From assembly GCF_900128505.1 (NCBI RefSeq), contig NZ_LT669941.1:4353010-4417009 (forward strand): a DNA stretch of 64,000 bases, in the 5' to 3' direction. Within the stretch, counting starts at the first letter, position 1, and each line of letters begins with the position of its first letter. Of this stretch, positions 50,238 through 59,129 are shown piece by piece. Position numbers and translations under genes: made by a program. Source of the stretch: Parabacteroides timonensis (GTDB lineage: Bacteria; Bacteroidota; Bacteroidia; Bacteroidales; Tannerellaceae). The notes under the pieces are model-generated. The model did not search any database. It was not told the DNA's origin and was given only the letters and a program-made list of their open reading frames with translations.

Positions 50238-51104
50238 ATGGAGAAAATAAAAAGAATAGCAGTATTATTGACTTGTTTTAACAGGAAAAATAAGACGGAT
50301 TTATGTTTGGAGAGCTTTTTTATTGCTATAAAATCGGTCACAGATTTTGTTTTCGATGTTTATTTAGTGGATGATGCTTCCAAAGATGGGACTGCATTAT
50401 TAGTAAAACAAAAATACCCAATGGTAAACTTAATTATTGGTAGTGGTAGCTTGTTTTGGGCAGGAGGAATGAGATTAGCATGGAAAACTGCCTTAAAGAC
50501 AGGGAAGGAATATGATGGTTTTCTTCTAATTAATGATGATGTCTGTTTTTTTTCTTCTTTTTGGTATCAGATAGATGCAACTTTGAAATATATAAAACAA
50601 AATTATAATAGGTCTGGTATTTGTGTCTTATCGACTGTAGATGAAGCTACAGGGATGATCTCTTATGGTGGATATAAATTGGCAAATAAATTCTTTAAAC
50701 ATAAGACGTTCCAAGTTTTCCCAATGGATATCCCACAAGAATGTCATTTAGCAAATGCTAATATTTTATATGTGCCTAATGATGTTGTTACAAGAATTGG
50801 AATTTTGGATTCTAATTTTACACATTCATTAGCAGATTTTGATTATACATTGACGGCTTATAAAAAAGGAATACCTGTATTAGTCGGTTCTGATTATGGA
50901 GGATTTTGTATGAATGATCATCCAAGTAAAACTATTGCTAATACATTGAGAAAAAGAATTCGTGATTTATATGATATAAAAGGATTAGCTTTAAATGAAT
51001 ATTTATATTATTTAAATAAACATTTTTGGTGGAAGGCTCCATATGCTTTTATTATTCATTGGATGAAGGTGTTTTTTCCTTGCTTTAATGAAAAAAATCG
51101 TTGA
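50238..51104 (+). CDS. Glycosyltransferase family 2 (rhamnosyl/GlfT2-like)
   Basis: A 288-residue GT-A protein. I use the ATG at 50238; the GTG just before it (50235) is in frame but weaker. AVLLTCFNRKNKTDLCLESF near residues 8-27, VYLVDDASKDGTALLV near 42-57, the SGSLFWAGGMRLAWKTAL segment near 71-88 and the DDD-like NDDVCF near 99-104 match the GlfT2/rhamnosyltransferase group of GT2. The ADFDYTLTAYKKG segment near 199-211 is the catalytic-base region. It would transfer a sugar such as galactofuranose or rhamnose in the cytoplasm. Donor unknown. AT-rich. Confidence 0.83.
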   Translation: MEKIKRIAVLLTCFNRKNKTDLCLESFFIAIKSVTDFVFDVYLVDDASKDGTALLVKQKYPMVNLIIGSGSLFWAGGMRLAWKTALKTGKEYDGFLLINDDVCFFSSFWYQIDATLKYIKQNYNRSGICVLSTVDEATGMISYGGYKLANKFFKHKTFQVFPMDIPQECHLANANILYVPNDVVTRIGILDSNFTHSLADFDYTLTAYKKGIPVLVGSDYGGFCMNDHPSKTIANTLRKRIRDLYDIKGLALNEYLYYLNKHFWWKAPYAFIIHWMKVFFPCFNEKNR

Positions 51105-51133
51105 ATTTCAAATTATAATTATTGACCAATTTT

Positions 51134-52042
51134 ATGTATAATACTCCCATTCTCTTTTTAATATTTAATCGTCCAGAGACTACAAAGCAAGTTTTCGAAA
51201 GAATACGACAGGTAAAACCTTCAATTTTATATATTGCGGCTGATGCTCCTAGGAAAAATCGTCCTGACGAAATACTACGATGCCAGGAGACTCGTGAAAT
51301 AGTGAGCCATATTGATTGGCCTTGTGAACTAAAGACATTATATAGAGATCAGAACCTTGGATGTAAAAATGCAGTGTCTTCTGCAATAACTTGGTTTTTT
51401 GAGCAAGAAGAATATGGAGTAATTTTAGAAGATGATTGTTTACCTGACTTATCCTTTTTCTATTTTTGTGAAGAGCTTCTTCTTAAATATAAAGATGATA
51501 ATAGGATTGGGCATATTGGGGGAAATAACTTTTTTCGTGGAATTGTAAAGGATAATTTGAGCTATGATTTCTGTACATTTTCTCATATATGGGGGTGGGC
51601 TTCTTGGAGAAGAGTATGGCAACACTACGATGTGAACTTTTCTTATTGGAATGAAGCTTTGAAAGAAAAATATAGAATGAATTCACTTTTCAATAATCTT
51701 TTGGAAAAAATATATTTTTCATCGTTTATATCTGATACTTTAAAAGGTGATAGGGGAATTAACACTTGGGATGTGCAATATTTGTTTATGCTTAGAGTGC
51801 AAAATCAATTATCTATATATCCTAAGGTAAATCTAGTTACGAATATAGGGCTAAATGATCCTAATGCAACGCATACAACTAAAAAAAATAAAAAAAGTTA
51901 TATTTTATCAGAGCAAATACAATTTCCCCTAAGTCACCCTAAGTATATTCTTTCTAATAAATTAATAGATAAGACGACTGTATGGAAAAACTTTTTTTCT
52001 TATAAACGTTTAATAAGATATTTGCTAAAAAAGAATTTGTAA
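51134..52042 (+). CDS. HlpA-like nucleotide-diphospho-sugar glycosyltransferase
   Basis: About 302 residues from the ATG at 51134; the TTG at 51122 is in frame but unlikely. TPILFLIFNRPETTKQVFER near residues 4-23 and YIAADAPRK near 35-43 begin the GT-A fold, with VILEDDCLPDLSFFYF near 95-110 carrying the metal acidic cluster (EDDC), then HIGGNNFF and HIWGWASWRRVWQHYD near 148-163, a signature of the 'hemolytic protein HlpA-like' sugar-transferase group. INTWDVQYLF near 206-215 is the C-terminal active-site helix. A GT is very likely; the sugar and acceptor are not known. Confidence 0.75.
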   Translation: MYNTPILFLIFNRPETTKQVFERIRQVKPSILYIAADAPRKNRPDEILRCQETREIVSHIDWPCELKTLYRDQNLGCKNAVSSAITWFFEQEEYGVILEDDCLPDLSFFYFCEELLLKYKDDNRIGHIGGNNFFRGIVKDNLSYDFCTFSHIWGWASWRRVWQHYDVNFSYWNEALKEKYRMNSLFNNLLEKIYFSSFISDTLKGDRGINTWDVQYLFMLRVQNQLSIYPKVNLVTNIGLNDPNATHTTKKNKKSYILSEQIQFPLSHPKYILSNKLIDKTTVWKNFFSYKRLIRYLLKKNL

Positions 52043-52058
52043 TATTAATATTTTGAAT

Positions 52059-53135
52059 ATGAGGATATTATATGATCATCAAATGTTTTCTTTTCAAAAA
52101 TTTGGTGGAGTAACTCGATATTTTTGTGATTTAATGACTAATTTGCCTGAAGGATATGAATATGAATTGCCAATTCTGTTTTCAGAAAATCAATATTTGT
52201 CGAATGAATTATTTTCTGGATGTAAAAAAATTCCTTGTATATCTTCATTTAGAGTAAAAAGACGTATTTATTATTTTTTCAATAACTCTTTGTCAAAGAG
52301 GGTCATTGGTTCAAATACTTATGATTTGTTTCATCCAACTTATTATGATACCTATTTTCTTAAAAAGATAAAGAGACCTTTTGTATTAACGATCCATGAT
52401 ATGATTCATGAAAAATATCCGAAGTATTTTAAACCATATGATAATACATCGGAGCAAAAGTTCTTATTGTGTAAGAATGCAGCTCATATAATTTCGGTAA
52501 GCGAAAATACCAAAAAAGATTTAATTGATTTATTTGGTATTCATCCAGAAAAAATATCTGTAGTTTATCATGGATATTCTCAATCTGATAGTTTAGAAGA
52601 GCCTCTCTTCAATAATTATATTTTGTATGTGGGTGAGCGTAAGGGATATAAAAATTTTTATGGTTTCATTGAGGCCATTATACCATTACTATTAAATGAA
52701 CCTGATTTGAAAATTGTTTGTACAGGACAATTTTTTGCTTCAAAAGAGATTGCTCTCTTTAACAAATGGAAAATTTCTAATCAATTATTTCACTTAAGTG
52801 CATCAGAAAAACAGTTAGCATCACTTTATAAATATGCATTGTTTTTTGTGTATCCATCTTTATATGAGGGATTTGGTATACCTATCTTAGAAGCATTTAA
52901 GAATGGATGTCCTGTATGCCTAAGTAATTCTAGTTGTTTTCCAGAGATAGCAGGTAATGCGGCATGTTATTTTGATCCTTTAAATAGTGATTCTATATTG
53001 GATGCAGTAAATAAACTGTTAACTAATAAAGAATATGTTCAGCAACTAAGAATTCAGGGGAAAAATAGATTGGATTTATTTTCTTTAAATAAGATGGTTA
53101 GGGGTACCTGTGATGTCTATGAGAGAATTAGGTGA
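52059..53135 (+). CDS. Glycosyltransferase family 4
   Basis: About 358 residues from the ATG at 52059; the TTG at 52053 is in frame but weak. MRILYDHQMFSFQKFGGVTR is the typical N-terminus of mannosyltransferase-like GT4 enzymes, followed by LTIHDMIHEKYP near 112-123, the C-lobe opening YILYVGERKGYKNF near 187-200, and the retaining motif LYEGFGIPILEAFKNG near 267-282 with the E-x7-E pair. Same class as the GT4 at 2441-3574, but divergent and AT-rich. Sugar donor unknown. Confidence 0.88.
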   Translation: MRILYDHQMFSFQKFGGVTRYFCDLMTNLPEGYEYELPILFSENQYLSNELFSGCKKIPCISSFRVKRRIYYFFNNSLSKRVIGSNTYDLFHPTYYDTYFLKKIKRPFVLTIHDMIHEKYPKYFKPYDNTSEQKFLLCKNAAHIISVSENTKKDLIDLFGIHPEKISVVYHGYSQSDSLEEPLFNNYILYVGERKGYKNFYGFIEAIIPLLLNEPDLKIVCTGQFFASKEIALFNKWKISNQLFHLSASEKQLASLYKYALFFVYPSLYEGFGIPILEAFKNGCPVCLSNSSCFPEIAGNAACYFDPLNSDSILDAVNKLLTNKEYVQQLRIQGKNRLDLFSLNKMVRGTCDVYERIR

Positions 53136-53160
53136 ATTTTGATGTAATAGTACTTACTTG

Positions 53161-54252
53161 ATGAATGTTTTTTTTTATTTTGGAAATCCTTTAAAAGGAG
53201 AACAAACTTTTTATCCATTTATCTGTTTAGCAGAAGGATTTGAAGAACTGGGAGTTTGCTGTTATGCAGACTTTGATAATTGCTTGAAAGGTGTAAGCCT
53301 AGATTATCTTATAAAGCATAGTAATAGTTTTAAAATGCAGGAAGCTGATATTATTTTTGTACATAATGAATTTTATAAAAATCCGAATGCAGACAATATT
53401 CTCTTAAATTTGAACAAATCCCCAAGAAATTTTATAACTGTTTTTATTGATGAAAGTGATGGGGTTAGAACTCCGGGCTTTAATAAAGGAGCTCGTTCAT
53501 GTGATTATGTACTAAAATGCCACTATAATGAAAAGTACAATTATCCGATAAATTTTTATCCTTGGCAATTTGGTTTGTGTAATAGAGTTTTAAATGCTGT
53601 ATCTCCATTAATTTATAGTGAGAGAGAGAATCAGATACTTGTGAATTTTAGGGCCAAACATCAATTGCGTGATTATGTAAATGATCTTATTCAGCCAATT
53701 TTTTCAAAATATATGTATTGGAATACTGATTATGATGCATTTTCATCGAAGGATTTGGGCGGGGATGACCTCTTGTTTTGGAAACAAACAGGTGCAAGAC
53801 ATTATCCCCAATATTATAAGAAGTTATCTATGAGTTCTGTGTGTGCATGTTATGGTGGAGTTTTTGCTATTCCGATAGGAAATCATAATAAATATACAGC
53901 TAAGATAGTGCGTGAAATAAATGATATTTTTCATGTTTATGAATGGGATAGAGTTCGTCAATGGGACTCTTGGAGGTTATGGGAGGCTTGGGCCGCAGCT
54001 TGTTGTGTTATTCATATTGATTTGGAAAAATATGGATGTGTTTTGCCTGTAATGCCTGAGAATGATAAACATTACATTGGTATAGATATTAAGAATATTA
54101 ATAAATTAAAGACTCTACTTGCCAGAGATTCGGAAAGGCCCAAAGAATCATCTTTGTTAGGAGAAATAGCAGCAAATGGGCGGGAATTTGTTTTAGAAAA
54201 TTATGCTCCGAAAAAAGTAGCAGAACGACTGTTAACCATGGTTGGTTTTTAA
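53161..54252 (+). CDS. Unrecognised protein, probable glycosyltransferase
   Basis: About 363 residues from the ATG at 53161 (a TTG at 53158 precedes it). I do not recognise a named family. Visible: an N-terminal strand-loop (VFFYFGNPLKGEQTFYPF), repeated D/E-rich loops (TVFIDESDGVRTPGF near 101-115), NQILVNFRAKHQLRDYVNDL near 157-176 that looks like the start of a GT-B C-domain, and RVRQWDSWRLWEAWAAACCV near 262-281, where a GT donor-site helix would fall. A GT role fits the position between GT4 and GT2 genes. No membrane segment. AT-rich. Confidence 0.5.
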   Translation: MNVFFYFGNPLKGEQTFYPFICLAEGFEELGVCCYADFDNCLKGVSLDYLIKHSNSFKMQEADIIFVHNEFYKNPNADNILLNLNKSPRNFITVFIDESDGVRTPGFNKGARSCDYVLKCHYNEKYNYPINFYPWQFGLCNRVLNAVSPLIYSERENQILVNFRAKHQLRDYVNDLIQPIFSKYMYWNTDYDAFSSKDLGGDDLLFWKQTGARHYPQYYKKLSMSSVCACYGGVFAIPIGNHNKYTAKIVREINDIFHVYEWDRVRQWDSWRLWEAWAAACCVIHIDLEKYGCVLPVMPENDKHYIGIDIKNINKLKTLLARDSERPKESSLLGEIAANGREFVLENYAPKKVAERLLTMVGF

Positions 54253-54284
54253 TATTCTGTTTTTTTATACTTAAGTTAGTAGGC

Positions 54285-55043
54285 ATGCAACAACCAGTTT
54301 TTTCAATCATAACAATTACATATAACGCTTCCCGTTGGGTGGAGTCGACCATTTTGAATGTGTTGAGCCAGTCGTATCCGAATATTGAATATATTATTAT
54401 TGATGGAGGGTCGACCGATGGTACTGTAGACATTATCAAACAATATGCTTCCGGACTCTCTTATTGGGTCAGTGAACCGGATAAAGGTATATATGATGCT
54501 ATGAACAAAGGGCTCCAAAAGGCTACAGGTGATTATGTGTGGTTCATTAATGCCGGAGATTCTTTGTATACTTCTGATACTGTACAAAGTGTTGTGAATT
54601 TAATCCAAAAGAAGAAAGTTTTACCAGATATAATATATGGTGAAACAATTATTGTTGATGAAGATGGTAAATCATTGGGAAGGCGAAGATTGAAGGCTCC
54701 TAAAAAACTTACATGGAAAAGTTTCAGGATGGGGATGTTAGTTTGTCACCAGTCATTTATAACAAAACGTACTATTGCTCCGTTATATGATTTAAAATAT
54801 CGTTATTCGGCTGACTTCGAATGGTGTATCCGATGTATGAAAAGTGCACATAAGATATATAATATGCGAATGAACCTTGCTAACTTTCTGGATGGAGGCG
54901 TAAGTACAACCCAACGGAAAGCCTCTTTAAAAGAGAGGTACGATATTATGTGTCAGTATTACGGAGTAGTGTCGACGTCATTATTCCATCTCTGGTTTGC
55001 TATACGTTTTTATACGGCTAAATGGTTCAAAGGAAGAGTATAA
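54285..55043 (+). CDS. Glycosyltransferase family 2
   Basis: A 252-residue GT-A protein: VFSIITITYNASRWVESTIL near residues 4-23, YIIIDGGSTDGT near 38-49, SEPDKGIYDAMNKGLQKATG near 65-84, and the DxD-like site WFINAGDSLY near 88-97. YSADFEWCIRCMKSA near 174-188 is the catalytic-base/acceptor helix. This is the WcaA/EpsE-type GT2 group found in capsule and LPS loci. Its base composition returns towards that of the core genome, so the AT-rich block ends about here. No membrane segment. Donor unknown. Confidence 0.88.
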   Translation: MQQPVFSIITITYNASRWVESTILNVLSQSYPNIEYIIIDGGSTDGTVDIIKQYASGLSYWVSEPDKGIYDAMNKGLQKATGDYVWFINAGDSLYTSDTVQSVVNLIQKKKVLPDIIYGETIIVDEDGKSLGRRRLKAPKKLTWKSFRMGMLVCHQSFITKRTIAPLYDLKYRYSADFEWCIRCMKSAHKIYNMRMNLANFLDGGVSTTQRKASLKERYDIMCQYYGVVSTSLFHLWFAIRFYTAKWFKGRV

Positions 55044-55066
55044 ATAATATATTATAGATTACATAT

Positions 55067-57607
55067 ATGCATAGTGTTGTAAAAAATGTGGGTAAGCATG
55101 TTGCTGCCCTGATCTTATTTTTAGGGTTAGTAATGGTTTATTTTTCTCCAGCTGTATTTGATGGCAAGGTTATCATGCAGGGAGATAATATAAAAGCAAC
55201 GGGTATGGGGGCAAGCCAGGTTGATAAATACGCAAAGACCGCCGAGCCCGGAGAATTTAGCGTTTGGTCGGATGCTATGTTCTCGGGTATGCCCTATGGT
55301 CCTGGATATGGTAATCCAGCACCGGAATTGCCCTCTTATAGTATTATAGATGGTTGGTTGAAAAAAGTAGGGTATGGAGATGCTGCCATGGTTTTTGTTG
55401 GCTTGGTTTGTTTTTATCTTTTGATGTGTATCATGGGGGTAAACTGGTGGCTGGCAATTGCTGGGGCTATCGCATTTGCCTTTGCTTCTTATAATATTAT
55501 TATTATTGAAGCGGGACATATAGTAAAAGCCTATGTTATTGGATATATGCCTGTTACTTTAGCTGGAATGTTCCTGTTATTCAAGCGTAAATGGCTATGG
55601 GGAGCCGTGCTGTTCCTTCTAGGTGTTGCGTTTTCTTTATATAATGGACATATTCAGATTACTTATTATTTAGTACTACTTTGTTTATTCATTTATCTGG
55701 GATATGCAATAAAGATGTTTAAGCAAAAGGCGTATGGTGAATGGCTGAAATGTTCATTGATTATGGCTGGCTGTGTTGTTCTGGCTGTGTTGCCTAATGC
55801 AAAACATATGTACTCAAACTGGGATTTAGGTCAACACTCTATTCGTGGCGCATCTGAATTGACTCCTAAAGCAGATGAAACGGGAAAAGTGGAGAAGGCT
55901 TCTACCGGTCTGGATAAAGATTATGCCTTCCAGTGGAGTTATGGCTGGAAAGAATTGCTTACTGTTTTGGTGCCCGACGTATATGGCGGCGGATCGGGAG
56001 GAACCTTAGATAGCTCTTCTGAATTGTACAAAGAGCTTAAAAAGAACGGTGCACAAGTAGGGAAGGAAATACAGACTTATACTTATTGGGGAGATAAGCC
56101 ATTTACATCCGGTCCGGTTTATTTTGGAGCGTTGGTTTGTTTCTTGTTTGTGCTGGGGATGTTTGTGATTCGTAACCCAATGAAATGGTGGTTGTTGGCG
56201 GGTTCCATCTTTTTGACCTTTCTGGCTTTGGGAAGGAACTTCGATGCATTTAATGATATCATGTTCCATTATTTACCATTATACAATAAGTTCCGCACAG
56301 TGGAAATGGCGTTGGTAATACCTGGGCTGGTGTTCCCGCTTGTCGCTATCTGGGGCTTGAAAGAAATCTTTGCGGAAAAGGTTGAGGAAGCACGTTTGAA
56401 AAAGAGCTTTCTTTGGTCCCTGGGAATAACTGGTGGCCTTTGTTTAATACTGTGTCTGATGCCGTCGTTGTTATTGAATTTTCATTCGGCATACGATGCT
56501 CAATTCCAGAATCAGGTTCCGGAATGGTATTATACTGCGTTATTGATGGACCGTGCTTCATTGGCTTCTGCTGATGCGTTACGTTCTTTGATCTTTATTC
56601 TTTTAGGTGCCGGACTGCTTGTGTGGTACTGGAAATCGAAGAATAAGCAGGCGACAGCTATGTTTGTGAGTGCAGGTATTGCTCTGTTAATCCTGGTTGA
56701 TCTGTGGACTGTGGATCGTCGCTATTTGAATGATAGCAATTATGTGAAAGAAACGGCACAGGAATCATATAAAGAAAGTGTTGCAGATAAAGAGATTTTC
56801 AAAGATACAGACGAGTCATTCCGTGTATTCGGTTTGAATAATCCCTGGCAGGATACAAATATCTCTTATTTCCATCATTCTATTGGAGGGTATCATGCAG
56901 TTAAATTGCGCAGATATCAGGAGTTGATCGATCATCGTTTGGATGGCGAGTACAGGAATATTATCGGAGCATTGCAGAAAGCGCAATCGGTAGAGGATAT
57001 CATGTCGGTTCTGGCTGCATCACCTTCGCTGAATATGTTGAATATGCGTTATATTATCTATAATCCAGATCAGGCTCCGATCCGTAATCCGTATGCTTTT
57101 GGTAATGCTTGGTTTGTAAATAAGGTGGAGATTGTAGATAATGCAGATGCGGAGATAGAAGCTTTAAATGTGATCAATCCGTTGGAAACAGCAGTTGTAG
57201 ATAAACGCTTCGCTAAGGATTTGGAAGGTTTTACTCCCCATCGGGACTCTACGGCAACGATCGTGCTTGAGAAATACCGTCCTAATCGTCTGACTTATAA
57301 AACTAAGGCTGATTCTGAACAATTGGCTGTTTTTTCAGAGATATACTATCAACCGGGTTGGAAAGCTACGATTGATGGAAAAGAAGCCCCTCATTTCCGT
57401 GCAGACTGGATATTACGTGGAATGTTGGTGCCGGCAGGAGAACATACAATTGTTTTCGAATTCCGTCCTGAAGCTTATGTAACGGCAGCTTATGTATCGT
57501 CTTACAGCTCTTTCTTAATTTTATTGCTGTTAATAGCAGCAGTTGGCTGGTCTGGATGGAAGTACTGGCAGCAGAGTCGTAATACTACAGATATAAAAGA
57601 TAAATGA
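55067..57607 (+). CDS. YfhO family polytopic membrane protein
   Basis: An 846-residue protein with an N-terminal set of about 12 membrane helices and a long soluble C-terminal part, ending with a last helix (SSYSSFLILLLLIAAVGWSG). Signatures of YfhO/GT-C-like proteins include the first loop FDGKVIMQGDNIKATGMGAS (residues 29-48) with its acidic site, and PNRLTYKTKADSEQLAVFSE then IYYQPGWKATIDGK near 745-780. In Firmicutes, YfhO proteins are needed to glycosylate lipoteichoic acid at the outer face of the membrane; the Bacteroidetes role is unknown. Here it could act as the periplasmic GT-C of this glycan pathway. It overlaps the next GT2 by 4 bases. Confidence 0.85.
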   Translation: MHSVVKNVGKHVAALILFLGLVMVYFSPAVFDGKVIMQGDNIKATGMGASQVDKYAKTAEPGEFSVWSDAMFSGMPYGPGYGNPAPELPSYSIIDGWLKKVGYGDAAMVFVGLVCFYLLMCIMGVNWWLAIAGAIAFAFASYNIIIIEAGHIVKAYVIGYMPVTLAGMFLLFKRKWLWGAVLFLLGVAFSLYNGHIQITYYLVLLCLFIYLGYAIKMFKQKAYGEWLKCSLIMAGCVVLAVLPNAKHMYSNWDLGQHSIRGASELTPKADETGKVEKASTGLDKDYAFQWSYGWKELLTVLVPDVYGGGSGGTLDSSSELYKELKKNGAQVGKEIQTYTYWGDKPFTSGPVYFGALVCFLFVLGMFVIRNPMKWWLLAGSIFLTFLALGRNFDAFNDIMFHYLPLYNKFRTVEMALVIPGLVFPLVAIWGLKEIFAEKVEEARLKKSFLWSLGITGGLCLILCLMPSLLLNFHSAYDAQFQNQVPEWYYTALLMDRASLASADALRSLIFILLGAGLLVWYWKSKNKQATAMFVSAGIALLILVDLWTVDRRYLNDSNYVKETAQESYKESVADKEIFKDTDESFRVFGLNNPWQDTNISYFHHSIGGYHAVKLRRYQELIDHRLDGEYRNIIGALQKAQSVEDIMSVLAASPSLNMLNMRYIIYNPDQAPIRNPYAFGNAWFVNKVEIVDNADAEIEALNVINPLETAVVDKRFAKDLEGFTPHRDSTATIVLEKYRPNRLTYKTKADSEQLAVFSEIYYQPGWKATIDGKEAPHFRADWILRGMLVPAGEHTIVFEFRPEAYVTAAYVSSYSSFLILLLLIAAVGWSGWKYWQQSRNTTDIKDK

Positions 57608-58605
57608 TAACTTACTCGATCATAATTCCCGTATATAACCGTCCCGTTGAAGTTCGCGAATTGTTGGACAGTCTGTTGTTGCAGACATTCAAGGATTTTG
57701 AAGTCTTGATCATAGAAGATGGCTCTGTTATCCGGTGTGATGAAGTAGTCAAGGAGTATGCCGATCGGTTGAATGTACGTTATTTCTTTAAACCCAACTC
57801 AGGAAGAAGCTTAACCCGTAATTACGGGATGGAGCGTGCTGAAGGGAAATATCTGGTCTTTTTCGACTCGGATTGTATTATTCCGGAAGATTATTTCCAG
57901 AAAGTGACGGACTATTTGAAAGAAACAAATGCCGATTGTTTCGGAGGGCCTGACAGGGCGCATTCCTCTTTTTCTTTGATGCAGAAAGCAATCAGTTATT
58001 CGATGACCTCTTTCCTTACTACCGGTGGGATACGTGGTAGTAAAAAAGGGTTGGAGAAGTTCGTTCCGAGAACATTTAATATGGGATTTTCCCGGGAGGC
58101 TTATCTCAAGGTTGGCGGATTCAAGGATATGTTCGGAGAAGATATAGATTTAAGTACACGTATCCGGAAGGCCGGGTTTTCCGTGGAGTTATTTCCGGAT
58201 GCCTATGTTTATCATAAACGCCGTGTGAGTCTGAAATCCTTTTACAAACAGGTTTATGTGTTTGGAATGGCCCGTGTGGATTTATATCTGATGCATCCGG
58301 AATCATTGAAGTTGGTTCACTTGCTCCCTGCTGTATTTGTCTTGGGAGTATTGTTTCTGTTGATTTCTTCGTTTATTTGTCCTTGGGCATTATTACCTTT
58401 AGGCATCTATATTCTGGCCTTATTCCTGGAATCATTATGGGTAAATAAGAGTTTATCCATTGCCTTGCTTTCTATCGTGACCAGTTTTATCCAGTTAGGA
58501 GGTTATGGTAATGGTTTTATTTATGCCTTTGTTCGTAAGGTCATCCTTAAACAAAAGGTAGATGTGGAGGCAGAGTTGAAGAAGCATTACAAGAAAAAAG
58601 CCTGA
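57604..58605 (+). CDS. Glycosyltransferase family 2 with C-terminal membrane helices
   Basis: A 333-residue GT2: YSIIIPVYNRPVEVRELLDS near residues 3-22, VLIIEDGS near 34-41, NSGRSLTRNYGMERAEG near 65-81, FFDSDCIIPEDYF near 86-98 (DxD), and FGEDIDLSTRIRKAG near 178-192 (the catalytic Asp). The C-terminal 90 residues hold three membrane helices (LLPAVFVLGVLFLLISSF and others), so it is anchored in the inner membrane. It overlaps yfhO by 4 bases and the convergent gmhB gene by 19 bases, ending the plus-strand glycan operon. Confidence 0.88.
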   Translation: MITYSIIIPVYNRPVEVRELLDSLLLQTFKDFEVLIIEDGSVIRCDEVVKEYADRLNVRYFFKPNSGRSLTRNYGMERAEGKYLVFFDSDCIIPEDYFQKVTDYLKETNADCFGGPDRAHSSFSLMQKAISYSMTSFLTTGGIRGSKKGLEKFVPRTFNMGFSREAYLKVGGFKDMFGEDIDLSTRIRKAGFSVELFPDAYVYHKRRVSLKSFYKQVYVFGMARVDLYLMHPESLKLVHLLPAVFVLGVLFLLISSFICPWALLPLGIYILALFLESLWVNKSLSIALLSIVTSFIQLGGYGNGFIYAFVRKVILKQKVDVEAELKKHYKKKA

Positions 58606-59129
58606 GCAAAACTTAATAGATCAGTATAATGGGCCTGGTAGAGTGTTTTTGAAATCTCTCCCGGGCCATATTTATTTCCGATAAAAACGCCTGTAATTCC
58701 GGCATTCTTTGCAAAGAGCATATCGCTGATACTATCGCCTGCCATAAAGCTACGGGAGAAATCGATATCCGGAAAATCCTGCTTCGCCTGAAGGGCCATA
58801 CCGATATTCGGTTTCCGGCTTTTATGGGAATCGCTGGTGGCCGTACAAACATATATATTATCAATTCTTCCTCCGCGAAGGGCTATCGTAGCCAACATAG
58901 ATGCGTGTATCTCTTCTAATGCATCCATGCCCATAACGCCTTTACCGACACCACGCTGGTTGGTGACGATCACAATATGATCGAACAGTGGTGAGAGGAG
59001 CCTGAGTGCTTCCAATGTTCCTTCGATAAATATAAACTCGTCCGGTGATTTGACATAATCATGCGGACGTTGTTTGTTTATAACCCCGTCCCGGTCCAGG
59101 AATAGCGTACTATATTGGGTATTTACCAT
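58587..59129 (-). CDS. gmhB: D-glycero-D-manno-heptose 1,7-bisphosphate 7-phosphatase (HAD-IIIA)
   Basis: About 180 residues from the ATG at 59129, which begins MVNTQYSTLFLDRDGVINKQ with the HAD nucleophile DxD; an open frame extends 36 codons upstream through the hddC gene and is not likely used. The motif IVTNQRGVGKGVMG near 54-67 is HAD motif II (Thr/Ser-Asn). CTATSDSHKSRKPNIGMAL near 101-119 shows a single Cys before the motif III Lys, less than the four-Cys Zn site of classical GmhB. FMAGDSISDMLFAKNAG is motif IV. It removes the C7 phosphate of heptose bisphosphate. The gene overlaps hddC by 20 bases. Confidence 0.85.
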   Translation of the reverse strand: MVNTQYSTLFLDRDGVINKQRPHDYVKSPDEFIFIEGTLEALRLLSPLFDHIVIVTNQRGVGKGVMGMDALEEIHASMLATIALRGGRIDNIYVCTATSDSHKSRKPNIGMALQAKQDFPDIDFSRSFMAGDSISDMLFAKNAGITGVFIGNKYGPGEISKTLYQAHYTDLLSFAQAFFL

